Shown piece after piece: positions 44,629 to 53,082 of a stretch of 64,000 bases of DNA. Within the stretch, counting starts at the first letter, position 1. The number at the start of each line of letters is the position of its first letter. The translations under genes were made by a program, and so were the position numbers. The notes beneath the pieces were generated by a model. The model was not told the DNA's origin, ran no database searches, and saw only the letters and a list, made by a program, of their open reading frames with translations. This DNA is from Brevibacterium limosum (lineage in GTDB: Bacteria > Actinomycetota > Actinomycetes > Actinomycetales > Brevibacteriaceae): positions 1,116,001 through 1,180,000 of the forward strand of contig NZ_CP050154.1 of the NCBI RefSeq assembly GCF_011617705.1, given 5' to 3'.

Positions 44629-45507
44629 TCAGAGCACGCGGATGAACGTGACGTCGCCCATCCAGCTGTAGCTGCGCTTCGATGTTCCGGATCCGGGCGA
44701 ACCAGCGTCGTACATCTTTCCGTCGCCGGCGTAGATGCCGACGTGTCCCGGGTGCCAGATGAGGTCGCCGGGCTTCGCCTCTGACTCGGACACGACCGTT
44801 CCGGATTCCTTCTGAGCTCCCGACTGACGGGGCAGGTCGACGCCGACGTGGCTGTAGACCCAGGAGGTGTAGCCGGAGCAATCCCAGCCGCTCTGCGACG
44901 TTCCGCCGAAGACGTACGGGGTACCGACGCCCTTCTCTGCCCAGCCGAGGACCTGCTCGGCCTTGGACCCATCGATCGGGCCCGAGTCGTCGGAGCCGCC
45001 GGTATCCTTCTTCGGGCTCTCATCCTTCGAGCCCGCGTCTGGGCTGTCGGAATCGTCGTCGGAGTTCTCGCTCGGCTCTTCCTTCGGCTCCTCGGCAGGC
45101 GCCGGCTCTGCGACGGTCTCCTCCGGCTCTTCCTTCGGCTCAGGCTTCGGTTTCGGCTTGGGCTTCGGCTTAGGGGCGGCCTCGGCCGTGACCACGTCCG
45201 TGTCGACGGTGACCGAGGAATCCTGATCACCCTTCTTCGAAGAACCGCCGGCATCGATGTTCGGCGTCTGGTTCTTGAACTCGACGGGAGCCTGCTTCTC
45301 GGACTCGGCTGCGACTTTCGCCTCGTCGTCGGTTCCCTGCCCTGCGGCGGGCATGATCGCTGCGGTGAGCAGTCCGCCGCTGGCGGCGACGACTGCGGCA
45401 CGGCGGCCGAATGCGCCGGAGTTCGTTGCGAGCAGTTCGCTCAGCTCGGTCAGTGGTGTTTTGGCCTTGGCGTTCGCGGCGCGGCGGCCGTGCTGCTTAG
45501 ATGCCAC
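44629..45507 (-). CDS. Secreted NlpC/P60 peptidoglycan hydrolase
   Basis: 292 aa. A basic N-terminus leads into a signal/hydrophobic segment (RRAAVVAASGGLLTAAIMPA). A long linker with (PK)n and Glu/Pro-rich repeats runs to about residue 190. The C-terminal NlpC/P60 domain has catalytic Cys210 in WDCSGYTSWVYSHVG and His255 in HPGHVGIYAGDGKMYDAG. It would cut the D-Glu to diamino-acid bond in the wall, probably during cell separation. GTG start with GAGAGGAA upstream. An MtrA-like direct repeat precedes the gene. The intron ends 21 nt beyond its stop. Confidence 0.92.
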   Translation of the reverse strand: MASKQHGRRAANAKAKTPLTELSELLATNSGAFGRRAAVVAASGGLLTAAIMPAAGQGTDDEAKVAAESEKQAPVEFKNQTPNIDAGGSSKKGDQDSSVTVDTDVVTAEAAPKPKPKPKPKPEPKEEPEETVAEPAPAEEPKEEPSENSDDDSDSPDAGSKDESPKKDTGGSDDSGPIDGSKAEQVLGWAEKGVGTPYVFGGTSQSGWDCSGYTSWVYSHVGVDLPRQSGAQKESGTVVSESEAKPGDLIWHPGHVGIYAGDGKMYDAGSPGSGTSKRSYSWMGDVTFIRVL

Positions 45508-45571
45508 GATTTCCTCTCGTTGCCTGTCTGAGTATGACGATGTCCTCCACTGTAACGAATTCGTGATCTTC

Positions 45572-45588
45572 TGTCACGTTTTTGTTAC
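45572..45588 (-). promoter_or_regulatory. MtrA-like direct repeat upstream of the NlpC/P60 gene
   Basis: Minus strand GTAACA-AAAAC-GTGACA, two half-sites 11 bp apart, about 65 nt before the start codon. MtrA response regulators of Actinobacteria bind GTAACA-like direct repeats and control wall hydrolases of this family. A further TGTAAC at 45551 makes the wider segment symmetric. Confidence 0.45.
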
Positions 45589-45746
45589 AAACTGATTCGC
45601 AGGCAGGTTCGAGGGTATAATTGCAGGTCACAGGGTCGGTGTGGACAAGAATGGCTGGTGGTGGGCTGTGGTTCCGCCTGATTGTGACTGTGATTCAGCG
45701 CTCAGTCTCAGCCTTGAATAACGTTTCGTGACATTCGCAAGACGCA

Positions 45747-45806
45747 ATTCTTGGGTCGATCCGCGGCGTTTTTCACGCCTAAACCACCGTGGATCGACCC
45801 AAGAAT
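45747..45806. repeat. 60-nt dispersed palindrome, family B copy 2
   Basis: Perfectly complementary 16-nt arms (45747-45762 and 45791-45806) around a 28-nt centre. It lies in the gap between the NlpC/P60 gene and the sulfurtransferase gene, next to a 28-nt tandem array. Confidence 0.88.
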
Positions 45807-45812
45807 GCCGAC

Positions 45813-45936
45813 GGCGTGAGATCGCGCGTGCGGTGTTGACGGCGCGGGATCGCGCGTGCAGTGGTGACGTCGCGGGATCGCGTGTGTGGTGATGGCAACG
45901 CAGTGGCGACGGTGCCGGATCGCGCGTGGTGGTGAC
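45813..45936. repeat. Imperfect 28-nt tandem repeat array, about four units
   Basis: Units at 45813-45840, 45841-45868, 45869-45896 and 45911-45936 share the core GGGATCGCGCGTG..GTGGTGAC, with a 14-nt insertion before the last. Non-coding, directly adjacent to the family B palindrome and ending at the 3' end of the sulfurtransferase gene. Confidence 0.7.
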
Positions 45937-45942
45937 TGAGCG

Positions 45943-46776
45943 TTAGGCTCCGGTCTCGACAGGTCGGCTGGGATCCGATGACCATCCGGACCAGCTCGCG
46001 GGGTAGAGACTGGGCTCGATGCCCAGGGTCGCCAGCGCCAGAGCATTGTGACAGGCGGTGACGCCCGAACCGCAGTACACGCCTACCGGCCCGTCGAGGG
46101 CGCCCAGCTCCTCGAAGCGTTCCTGCAGAAGAGCCTCGGGCAGGAACGTCCCCGCGGGGACGTTGTCCGTGGCCGGGGCATTCTTCGCCCCGGGAATGTG
46201 TCCGGCCTGCGGATCGAGCGGTTCGGTCTCTCCACGGAAGCGCTCACCGGCGCGGGCATCGAGCAGGACTCCGTCGAAGTCGGCCGCCGCCTCGGCGTCG
46301 ATGACGGGCAGCTTCCCTGGGCTGATCTCCAATGAACTGGGTGTGACTTCGGGGGTGGGTCCTGTCTCGAGCGTCCCGCCGGCGTCACGGAACGCGGAGA
46401 GTCCGCCGTCGAGGACGCGGGCGCTCAACCCGGCCCAGCGCAGCAGCCACCAGGCACGGGCCGCGCCGAGGGCGGAATTGTCGTCGTAGACCACGACCTC
46501 GGTGTCGGCATCGATGCCCCAGGAGCGCACAGTCTCTTGGAAGGCTTCGGGGCTGGGCAGCGGGTGCCGGCCGGCCGTCGGGTCGGTGCTGCCGTGGTCG
46601 GCGAGCTCGGTGTCGAGGTCGACGTAGAGGGCACCGGGGATGTGCCCTGCGGCGAAGTCCTCGCTGCCATCGGGCTTCGGCAGGGTCCAGCGGACGTCGA
46701 GCAGCCTCGGCGCCGGAGAATCGGCCATGCGGGTAAGCAGTTCATCGGCGCTGATGAGAACGTCGGAGCGGGTCAA
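45943..46776 (-). CDS. sseA: Sulfurtransferase, tandem rhodanese domains (3-mercaptopyruvate type)
   Basis: 277 aa. An N-terminal inactive rhodanese domain (VLISADELLTRM, HIPGALYVDLDTELADH) precedes the active C-terminal one with Cys235 in YCGSGVTACHN. CG(S/T)GV(T) loops are associated with mercaptopyruvate rather than thiosulfate sulfurtransferases; either substrate is possible. TTG at 46776 is chosen as start because GAAGGAGAT lies immediately upstream; GTG at 46803 is the alternative and would add 9 residues. Confidence 0.88.
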   Translation of the reverse strand: MTRSDVLISADELLTRMADSPAPRLLDVRWTLPKPDGSEDFAAGHIPGALYVDLDTELADHGSTDPTAGRHPLPSPEAFQETVRSWGIDADTEVVVYDDNSALGAARAWWLLRWAGLSARVLDGGLSAFRDAGGTLETGPTPEVTPSSLEISPGKLPVIDAEAAADFDGVLLDARAGERFRGETEPLDPQAGHIPGAKNAPATDNVPAGTFLPEALLQERFEELGALDGPVGVYCGSGVTACHNALALATLGIEPSLYPASWSGWSSDPSRPVETGA

Positions 46777-46871
46777 TTCGATCTCCTTCTTGTATAGGGT
46801 CACACCGTCTGGACGGGATCCAGGGACGGGGTCGCATCGGTCGGGACAGGGTCACACAGGTTGCAACAGGC

Positions 46872-48089
46872 TCACACCGGTTGGGTGAGCAGGACGACGT
46901 GCTTCTCGCCGAGGCGAGTGAACACGAGCGTGGCTTTGTCGCCCTTGGGCAGTTTGAGTTGGCGGCGGACCTGGTCGGGAACGATGTCGGCACCGCGTTT
47001 CTTGATCACGACCGAACCGATTCCGCGGGAGACGAGCTCCTTGCGCAGGCTCGGAACCTTCGCGGGCAGAACGTCGATCACCTCATAGGCGGTGACTCCT
47101 GCCGATGCCGGGCCGCTCGGTTCGACGTCGGTGGTGAGATAGGCGATCTTCGGGTGCAGCCGGCGCGCCTGCAGCGGTGCGCACAAAGCGGCAACGAGTC
47201 CGGCGCGCACGATCGCACCATCGGGCTCGAGCAGATACTTCCCGAGCTCCCCGATGTCCGCCTCGTCCTCGTCGGGCAAGTTGTCCTCGTGGACGAGGAG
47301 GGTGCGTTCGCCCACGACGAGGGCGCCGCGGCCGGGGCGCTGCCTGGCGGCACCGAAGTAGAGGCAGACCTCGACGACCTCGCCGTTGTGGGAGACCCAC
47401 TGGGCTTCGGCGTCCTCGGGGACGAGGTCGTGGTCGAGTGCCGGGCCGAGCTTCACTCCGGCCGCCTTCGCCGCGCTGGCCTTCTCGATCACCCACGACA
47501 GAGAGGGGGAGAAGGCTTCGGGGTCGGTGATGCGGGACGTCGATCCGCGTTTGTCGGCCTTGCCGATGGTCCGCCGGGCCGGATCGAACCAGAGGGCATC
47601 GAATCCATCCAGGTCGACATCCTCGGCGCGAGCGTGTTCGACCGCGGCATCGGGCAGATGACGGAGGTTGAAGGCGGCGATGGCGGCGGTGACTTCGTCG
47701 GCGTCGACAGCCGAGACCTGCGCGCCCATTCCGGCGAAGGCGACCGAGTCCGCGCCGATCCCGCATCCGAGATCGGCGATGCGGAAGGACTCACCCTCGG
47801 CCACGTCGCCGATGAGGCGACGCGCATGATGAGCGGCGACCGGCAGCCGCGTGGCCTGGGCCAGTCCGTCGCGAGTGAAGAGCATGTCCTCCGCGAAGGG
47901 TCCGAGCTTCGCTGCCGCCTCCTGCCGCAGCCGGGCCTGAGTGAGCAGGGCTGCAGTCACCTCGGCGGAGAAGCCCTCTTTGCGCAGTGCGGTTGACCGT
48001 GCGAGCTCATCGCCTTCGAGGTCGTCGATGCGGTCGAGTCGGTCGAGAACGGCGACGTCGAGCAGTTCAGCCAGTGTCTGCGGATCCAT
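46872..48089 (-). CDS. Class I SAM-dependent methyltransferase with THUMP-like C-terminal domain
   Basis: 405 aa. A helical N-terminal region precedes the Rossmann core: SFRIADLGCGIGADSVAFAG (SAM motif I), VSAVDADEVTAAIA and ALWFDPARR, the signature of this actinobacterial/cyanobacterial family. The C-terminal half resembles the annotated THUMP-like RNA-binding domain (KKRGADIVPDQVRRQLKLPK). Substrate unknown, probably RNA. TAGGGT sits 6 nt before the ATG on the minus strand, so it is probably leaderless. It is divergent from rsmA. Confidence 0.85.
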   Translation of the reverse strand: MDPQTLAELLDVAVLDRLDRIDDLEGDELARSTALRKEGFSAEVTAALLTQARLRQEAAAKLGPFAEDMLFTRDGLAQATRLPVAAHHARRLIGDVAEGESFRIADLGCGIGADSVAFAGMGAQVSAVDADEVTAAIAAFNLRHLPDAAVEHARAEDVDLDGFDALWFDPARRTIGKADKRGSTSRITDPEAFSPSLSWVIEKASAAKAAGVKLGPALDHDLVPEDAEAQWVSHNGEVVEVCLYFGAARQRPGRGALVVGERTLLVHEDNLPDEDEADIGELGKYLLEPDGAIVRAGLVAALCAPLQARRLHPKIAYLTTDVEPSGPASAGVTAYEVIDVLPAKVPSLRKELVSRGIGSVVIKKRGADIVPDQVRRQLKLPKGDKATLVFTRLGEKHVVLLTQPV

Positions 48090-48272
48090 GGCTTCACCCT
48101 ATCGTCTGCGCAGTGGAGCGATCCCCTCGCCGAGGCGGCCCACCGCAGCCGTGCCCACGCCGTCCGCGCTTCGCCGGGGTTCGCGCCCTCTGCCCTCACC
48201 GCAGCGGCCCGGCCGAACCGCCGCGCGGCTGCGGTGATTGTGCGAGCCGAGCGGTGCGGTAAGTTGTTGGCT

Positions 48273-49199
48273 GTGACGTTATTGACCGCCCGCGATATCC
48301 GCGAATTAGCCGCTGACATCGGTCTGCGCCCGACGAAGCAGAAGGGCCAGAACTTCGTCATCGACCCCAATACCGTGCGCTCGATCGTCACCGCTGCAGG
48401 CCTCGAGGAGAACTCGAACGTCGTCGAGATCGGCCCGGGCCTCGGTTCGCTCACTCTCGGTCTGCTCGAGGCCGGTCATACCGTCACCGCGGTCGAGATC
48501 GACGAGGTGCTCGCCCAGAAGCTGCCGAGCACGGTCGCGACGTTCGCCGGCAGCGACGCGCCGTTCCAGCTGGTCAATGCCGATGCGCTGCGGGTCACGA
48601 CGCTTCCGGCCCTGGAGCACACCACCGAAGCCGCGGTTGTCGCACCCGAAGCCGGCGGGAACCAGCCCGATGCTCTTGTGGCGAACCTGCCCTACAACGT
48701 GGCCGTGCCCGTGCTGCTGCACTTCCTCGAGACCTTCCCGAGCCTGAAGACCGTCCTCGTCATGGTCCAGCTCGAAGTCGCCGAACGCCTCGCCGCCGCT
48801 CCCGGCTCCCGCACCTACGGAGTTCCCAGCGTCAAAGCCCAGTGGTACGGGGACGTGAAACTGGCAGGCAAGATCGGCAAGAATGTGTTCTGGCCGGCCC
48901 CGAACATCGACTCCGGACTCGTCCGCATCGACGTCACTCGCACCGACCGCGACCCGACTGTCCGCAGCCGCCTCTTCACCCTCATCGACGCCGCCTTCGC
49001 CCAGCGTCGAAAGACACTGCGCGCCGCCCTATCCGGCTGGGCCGGTAGCCCGCAACAGTCCGAAGACCTCCTGACGGCGGCCGGAATCGACCCGAAGACC
49101 CGCGGTGAGGCACTCACCGTCGCCCACTTCGAACGCCTCGCCGCCGTCGACGGTGATGCCGCAGCACCGGCTGCGCCGAGCGAGGACCCCTCACCATGA
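48273..49199 (+). CDS. rsmA: 16S rRNA (adenine(1518)-N6/adenine(1519)-N6) dimethyltransferase
   Basis: 308 aa. It dimethylates two adenines in helix 45 of 16S rRNA late in 30S assembly. KGQNFVIDPNTVRSIV, VVEIGPGLGSLTLGLLEAG (SAM motif I), ALVANLPYNVAVPVL (NLPY motif) and VMVQLEVAERLAA are classic KsgA. GTG at 48273 is preferred; TAAGTT ends 7 nt before it, suggesting a leaderless mRNA. ispE follows with an ATGA overlap, the usual actinobacterial pair. Confidence 0.95.
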   Translation: MTLLTARDIRELAADIGLRPTKQKGQNFVIDPNTVRSIVTAAGLEENSNVVEIGPGLGSLTLGLLEAGHTVTAVEIDEVLAQKLPSTVATFAGSDAPFQLVNADALRVTTLPALEHTTEAAVVAPEAGGNQPDALVANLPYNVAVPVLLHFLETFPSLKTVLVMVQLEVAERLAAAPGSRTYGVPSVKAQWYGDVKLAGKIGKNVFWPAPNIDSGLVRIDVTRTDRDPTVRSRLFTLIDAAFAQRRKTLRAALSGWAGSPQQSEDLLTAAGIDPKTRGEALTVAHFERLAAVDGDAAAPAAPSEDPSP

Positions 49200-50143
49200 C
49201 CACCCCGCTGCACCCGCGCACGACGATCCCGGCCCCGGTGAGAGTACAGGCGCCGGGCAAGATCAACATCCACCTCGGTGTGGGTGCGGCGAACGACGGA
49301 TATCACGAGCTCGCGACGGTGTTCCAGGCGCTCAACCTCGGCGAGACCCTGACCCTCATTCCAGGTGGAACGCGGTCGATCATCGTCCAGGGCCGCTACG
49401 CGGATGCCGCGGTCCCGCGCGACGAATCGAACTTCGCCAGGCGCGCCGTCGACCTCCTCATCACCGCGCTCGAAGGCGACCGTGACGTCGATGTGCTGCG
49501 CGACCTCGACATCGTCATCGACAAGCAGGTGCCCGTGGCCGGCGGAATGGGCGGGGGATCGGCCGACGCGGCAGCCGCACTCGTCGGAGCCGCCCACCTC
49601 GTCGGCGGCGTCGACGAGGCGACCGTCCGCGAATGCGCGGTCGCCGTCGGAGCCGACGTCGCGTTCCTCCTGCGCGGGGGCACGGCCATCGGCCAGGGCC
49701 GCGGGGAACAGCTGAGCCCCGTGCTCACCCGCGGAACCTTCCACTGGGTGATGGCCACCTCGGCGTCGCCCCTGCCCACTCCGGACGTCTACGCCCGCTT
49801 CGACGAACTCAACCCCGACCCGGCCCCCGCGGCAGTGCCCGATCAGGTGCTCAAGGCGCTTGCCGCCGGCGAACCGGACGCGCTCGCGGAATCCGCGGCG
49901 AACGACCTCACCGAGGCGGCCGTGTCGTTCATGCCCGAAATCGCCGAGGTGATGGAGGCCGGCCGTGACGCCGGCGCCGTCCTGCCCCTGCTCAGCGGGT
50001 CGGGGCCGACGCTCGGCTTCCTTGCCCGCGACGCCCACCACGCCCTCGATCTGGCCGTGCTCCTGCAGGCCACACGAGGCGTCAACGAAGCGCTGCGCAC
50101 CACCGGCCCCGCGCCCGGAGCACATATCGTGGACGGCGGCTGA
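49196..50143 (+). CDS. ispE: 4-diphosphocytidyl-2-C-methyl-D-erythritol kinase
   Basis: 315 aa GHMP kinase of the non-mevalonate (MEP) isoprenoid pathway. It phosphorylates the 2-hydroxyl of CDP-methylerythritol. APGKINIHLGVGAANDGYHE at the start, the ATP-binding VPVAGGMGGGSADAAAAL (about residues 112-128) and the C-terminal LLSGSGPTLGFLA are diagnostic. Translationally coupled to rsmA; only 2 nt separate its stop from the GntR-family gene. Confidence 0.95.
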   Translation: MTTPLHPRTTIPAPVRVQAPGKINIHLGVGAANDGYHELATVFQALNLGETLTLIPGGTRSIIVQGRYADAAVPRDESNFARRAVDLLITALEGDRDVDVLRDLDIVIDKQVPVAGGMGGGSADAAAALVGAAHLVGGVDEATVRECAVAVGADVAFLLRGGTAIGQGRGEQLSPVLTRGTFHWVMATSASPLPTPDVYARFDELNPDPAPAAVPDQVLKALAAGEPDALAESAANDLTEAAVSFMPEIAEVMEAGRDAGAVLPLLSGSGPTLGFLARDAHHALDLAVLLQATRGVNEALRTTGPAPGAHIVDGG

Positions 50144-50145
50144 TC

Positions 50146-50919
50146 ATGGGGGAGGAGAATCACACCCCCGCCGAGGCGGCCGCCAGTCCGAAATCGGGCC
50201 CGGAGAACCGCGGGAGCCTCCACGAAACGCTGCGTGATCAGGTCGGACAGGACATCGCCGCCGGACGGCTCGCCGCCGGGACGATCATCAAGGCCGAGGA
50301 TCTGCGGGCCCGCTATGACGTGTCGCTGTCGGTGGTGCGCGAGGTCGTCCGAGTCCTCGAATCCCTCGGCATGCTGCAGCCGATCCGTCGCGTCGGTCTC
50401 GTCGTGCTCGCCATGAGCGAATGGATGCTGCTCGACCCGCTCGTCATCCGTTGGAGGATGACTGAAGCTCCGGCGAGGCAGCTGCGGTCGCTCACCGAGC
50501 TGCGAGTGGCCATCGAGCCCGAGGCTGCGGGGCTCGCCGCCCAACATGCTCCGGCGGAATCCGCCGAGGAGATCATGGGCCTGGCCGCCCGCATGCGGGC
50601 ATCGGGCAGGCAGGGCGATGTCGAAGCGTTCCTCGAAGCCGATGTGGCGTTCCACCGAGCAGTGCTCGGCGCCGGAGGCAACGAGCTCTTCGCCGCCTTC
50701 GACACCGTCATCGGTGAGATCCTCGCCGGCCGCACGGGGGCGGGACTGATGCCGAAGTTCCCGCACCCGGATGCCCTGCAATGGCATTTCGACGTCGCCG
50801 ATGCCATCGGCGGACAGGACGCCGAGCGCGCCCGAGAGGCGATGGCGAAGATCGTCGCCAAGGCCGATGCGGAGATGGGCACCGTCTGGGCCGACGAACC
50901 CCGGCATCAGGGGAGCTGA
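50146..50919 (+). CDS. gntR: GntR/FadR-family regulator, probably of gluconate genes
   Basis: 257 aa. A disordered N-terminus of about 25 residues is followed by a winged helix (LHETLRDQVGQDIAAGRLAA, DLRARYDVSLSVVREVVRVL). The FCD effector domain follows, with metal-site residues in EADVAFHRAVLGAGGNELF and WHFDVADAIGGQDAERAREA. It sits beside the gluconate symporter, gluconokinase and 6-phosphogluconate dehydrogenase genes, so it most likely responds to gluconate or a phosphorylated derivative. The 2-nt gap to ispE implies at least partial co-transcription with isoprenoid and rRNA genes, which is odd. Confidence 0.85.
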   Translation: MGEENHTPAEAAASPKSGPENRGSLHETLRDQVGQDIAAGRLAAGTIIKAEDLRARYDVSLSVVREVVRVLESLGMLQPIRRVGLVVLAMSEWMLLDPLVIRWRMTEAPARQLRSLTELRVAIEPEAAGLAAQHAPAESAEEIMGLAARMRASGRQGDVEAFLEADVAFHRAVLGAGGNELFAAFDTVIGEILAGRTGAGLMPKFPHPDALQWHFDVADAIGGQDAERAREAMAKIVAKADAEMGTVWADEPRHQGS

Positions 50920-50991
50920 GGACCGAAGCACTCGAGTGGCAGGGAACCCTGTCGCCTTGCCGCCCGGCACTCGGGCGGCCGAGAAACTGCC

Positions 50992-52395
50992 TCAGAACAG
51001 GCTGACGACTCCGTAGAGGGCGAGGCTGAGCAGGAACCCGACGGTGCCCAGCAGCGTCTCGGCGACTGTCCAGGTCTTCAGCGTCGTCTTCGTGTCCATG
51101 CCGAAGAAGCGGGAGACGAGCCAGAAGCCGGAGTCGTTGACGTGGCTGGCGAAGACCGAACCGGCGGCCAGCGACAGCACGATCGCCACGACCTGCAGGC
51201 TCGAGAAGTCCGGGTTGCCGACGACGATGGGCTGGACGAGCGCCGCCGCTGTCGTCAGCGCCACGGTGGCCGAACCCTGTGCGATGCGCACAATCGCGGC
51301 GATGACGAAGCCGGCGACGATGACGGGCAGGCCGAGGGCGGACAGTGAATCGGCGAGGGAATCGCCGATGCCGCTGGCGCGCAGCACTCCACCGAACATT
51401 CCGCCGGCTCCGGTGATGAGGATGATCGAGCACACCGGGCCGAGGGCTGAGTCGACGACGGTCTCGATGAGCGACTGGTCCTTCTTCTGCTTCCACCCGA
51501 GCAGCCACATGGCGATGACGACGGTGATGAGCAGGGCGATCGGGGTCTCGCCGAGCAGCCGCAGGGAGCTGATGAACACCGATTCGATATCGACCCACCC
51601 GGCCTCACCAGCGAAGTTCAGTCCGGTGTTGAAGAAGATGAGCACGAGCGGCAGGACGAGGAGGAAGATGACGTGGCCGAGTTTCGGACGTGAGGCGAAA
51701 TCGGCGTACGAGTCGTCCTTTCCGGCCGAGAGCACCGTGGGGACGGCGACGTCGATGCGCTTTCCGATGATGAGTCCGAACAGGTATCCGGTGAGATACC
51801 AGGCTGGGATGGCGATGATGATTCCGCAGATGAGGACGAGTCCGACGTTCGCGCCGAGCAGTCCGGAGGCCGCGACCGGGCCGGGGTGCGGGGGCACGAA
51901 GATGTGCATAGCGGAGAATGCCATGGCCGCAGGCATCGCGTAGAGCAGCAGAGATCCGCCGAGGCGGCGTGCGATCGTGAAGATGATCGGCAGCATGACG
52001 ACGAGCCCGGCATCGAAGAAGATCGGGAAGCCGAAGAGCAGAGAGGTCACACCGAGGGCGAAGGGTGCTCGTTTCTCACCGAAAAGACGGATGAGAGCGT
52101 CGGTGAGCACCTCGGCGCCGCCGGAGAGTTCGAGCATCCGTCCGAGCATCGCACCGAGTCCCACGAGCAGGGCCACGCTGGCCAGGGTGGATCCGAAGCC
52201 GTCGTAGAGGACGTCGATGAGGTCACCGGGCATGATTCCCGCGGCCAGGGCCGTGATCACGGAGACGATGACGAGAGCGATGAAGGCATGGACTCGTGCC
52301 TTGATGATGAGCAGGAGCAGCACGGCGATGGCAGCGGCTGCGATTCCCAGGAGGGCTGGAGTCGACAGAGTCCAGGCCAATTCGAGTTCGGTCAT
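50992..52395 (-). CDS. gntP: Gluconate:H+ symporter (GntP family)
   Basis: 467 aa, about 12-14 transmembrane helices. Landmarks: LVGLGAMLGRMLELSGGAEV, LGVTSLLFGFPIFFDAGLVV, MHIFVPPHPGPVAASGLLGA, VRIAQGSATVALTTAAALVQ and FASHVNDSGFWLVSRFFGMD, matching GntP/GntT permeases. It imports gluconate for gluconokinase. GGAAGAGGA precedes the ATG. It lies 50 nt downstream of gntK on the same strand, giving a gntK-gntP operon. Confidence 0.94.
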   Translation of the reverse strand: MTELELAWTLSTPALLGIAAAAIAVLLLLIIKARVHAFIALVIVSVITALAAGIMPGDLIDVLYDGFGSTLASVALLVGLGAMLGRMLELSGGAEVLTDALIRLFGEKRAPFALGVTSLLFGFPIFFDAGLVVMLPIIFTIARRLGGSLLLYAMPAAMAFSAMHIFVPPHPGPVAASGLLGANVGLVLICGIIIAIPAWYLTGYLFGLIIGKRIDVAVPTVLSAGKDDSYADFASRPKLGHVIFLLVLPLVLIFFNTGLNFAGEAGWVDIESVFISSLRLLGETPIALLITVVIAMWLLGWKQKKDQSLIETVVDSALGPVCSIILITGAGGMFGGVLRASGIGDSLADSLSALGLPVIVAGFVIAAIVRIAQGSATVALTTAAALVQPIVVGNPDFSSLQVVAIVLSLAAGSVFASHVNDSGFWLVSRFFGMDTKTTLKTWTVAETLLGTVGFLLSLALYGVVSLF

Positions 52396-52445
52396 TGTTC
52401 CTCTTCCTTGAGGTCAGGTGGATGGGCGGACGGTGGACGGGGCGA

Positions 52446-52958
52446 TCATGCGCTCATCCGGTTCAGGGACTCGAGGATCGCATTCAGGACATCGGGAATC
52501 GACTGGTCGACGTCGACGGTGGCATGTGCCTCCTCGGCAGCGAGCGGTTCGAGTGTGGCCAGCTGCGAGTCGAGCAGATCCGGGGACATGAACTCGTGGT
52601 CGCGGCGGGCCAGATGGTCGGCGATGACCTCGCGGGGGCCGTCGAGGTGGATGAAGACGAGCGAAGGTGCGGACCTGCGCAGCAGGTCACGGTAGGAGCG
52701 TTTGAGGGCGGAGCAGGCGATGACCGGGGCTGGGGTGCGGGCTGCTTCGATAGCGACGCTGCCGAGCCAGGGTGCCCGATCCTCATCCGTGAGCGGCACA
52801 CCGGAGCCCATCTTCGCTTTGTTCTCACCGGAGTGCAGATCGTCGGCGTCGACGAACCGACGGTCGAGGGTGTCCGCCACCTGCGCGCCGAGGACGGTTT
52901 TGCCGGTTCCCGAGACACCCATGATGACGAGCGGTGGAAGGAAAGGGCTGTGACCCAT
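52446..52958 (-). CDS. gntK: Gluconokinase
   Basis: 170 aa, normal for thermoresistant-type gluconokinase. It converts gluconate to 6-phosphogluconate. P-loop GVSGTGKT (residues 14-21), RRFVDADDLHSGENKAKMGS, GVPLTDEDRAPWL, VIACSALKRSYRDLLR and RRDHEFMSPDLLDSQLATLE are all canonical. GAGAGG is 7 nt before the ATG. First gene of the leftward operon with gntP, divergent from gnd across an AT-rich control region. Confidence 0.95.
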   Translation of the reverse strand: MGHSPFLPPLVIMGVSGTGKTVLGAQVADTLDRRFVDADDLHSGENKAKMGSGVPLTDEDRAPWLGSVAIEAARTPAPVIACSALKRSYRDLLRRSAPSLVFIHLDGPREVIADHLARRDHEFMSPDLLDSQLATLEPLAAEEAHATVDVDQSIPDVLNAILESLNRMSA

Positions 52959-52969
52959 TACCGAACCTC

Positions 52970-53025
52970 TCGATAAAATATGAAGAAATATCTATAATCA
53001 GTTATTAAAACAGATTTATAGCACC
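52970..53025. promoter_or_regulatory. AT-rich divergent control region between gntK and gnd
   Basis: About 50 nt of mostly A/T (for example ATAAAATATGAAG and TTATTAAAACAGATTTATA), in sharp contrast to the GC-rich surroundings. TATAATCAG and CAGATTTATA form an imperfect inverted repeat (about 52993-53020). Probably the overlapping promoters and GntR operator. Confidence 0.5.
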
Positions 53026-53082
53026 GTAGTGCTGGTGGGAAGCGACTGTCAACACTGCTGATCACAGGGAAGAGGAATGCTC

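Noticed and set aside
45590..45710. Possible c-di-AMP (ydaO-yuaA) riboswitch upstream of the NlpC/P60 gene
   Set aside because: The minus strand has CGCTGAATC and GGCGGAACCA fragments and the gene context fits. However, the GGGGTGAATC-type third element and consistent stems are missing, and a candidate promoter lies downstream of them. A covariance-model search (RF00379) would decide.
45813..45936. CRISPR array
   Set aside because: The 28-nt units follow each other with almost no spacers and are imperfect; no cas genes occur in the window.
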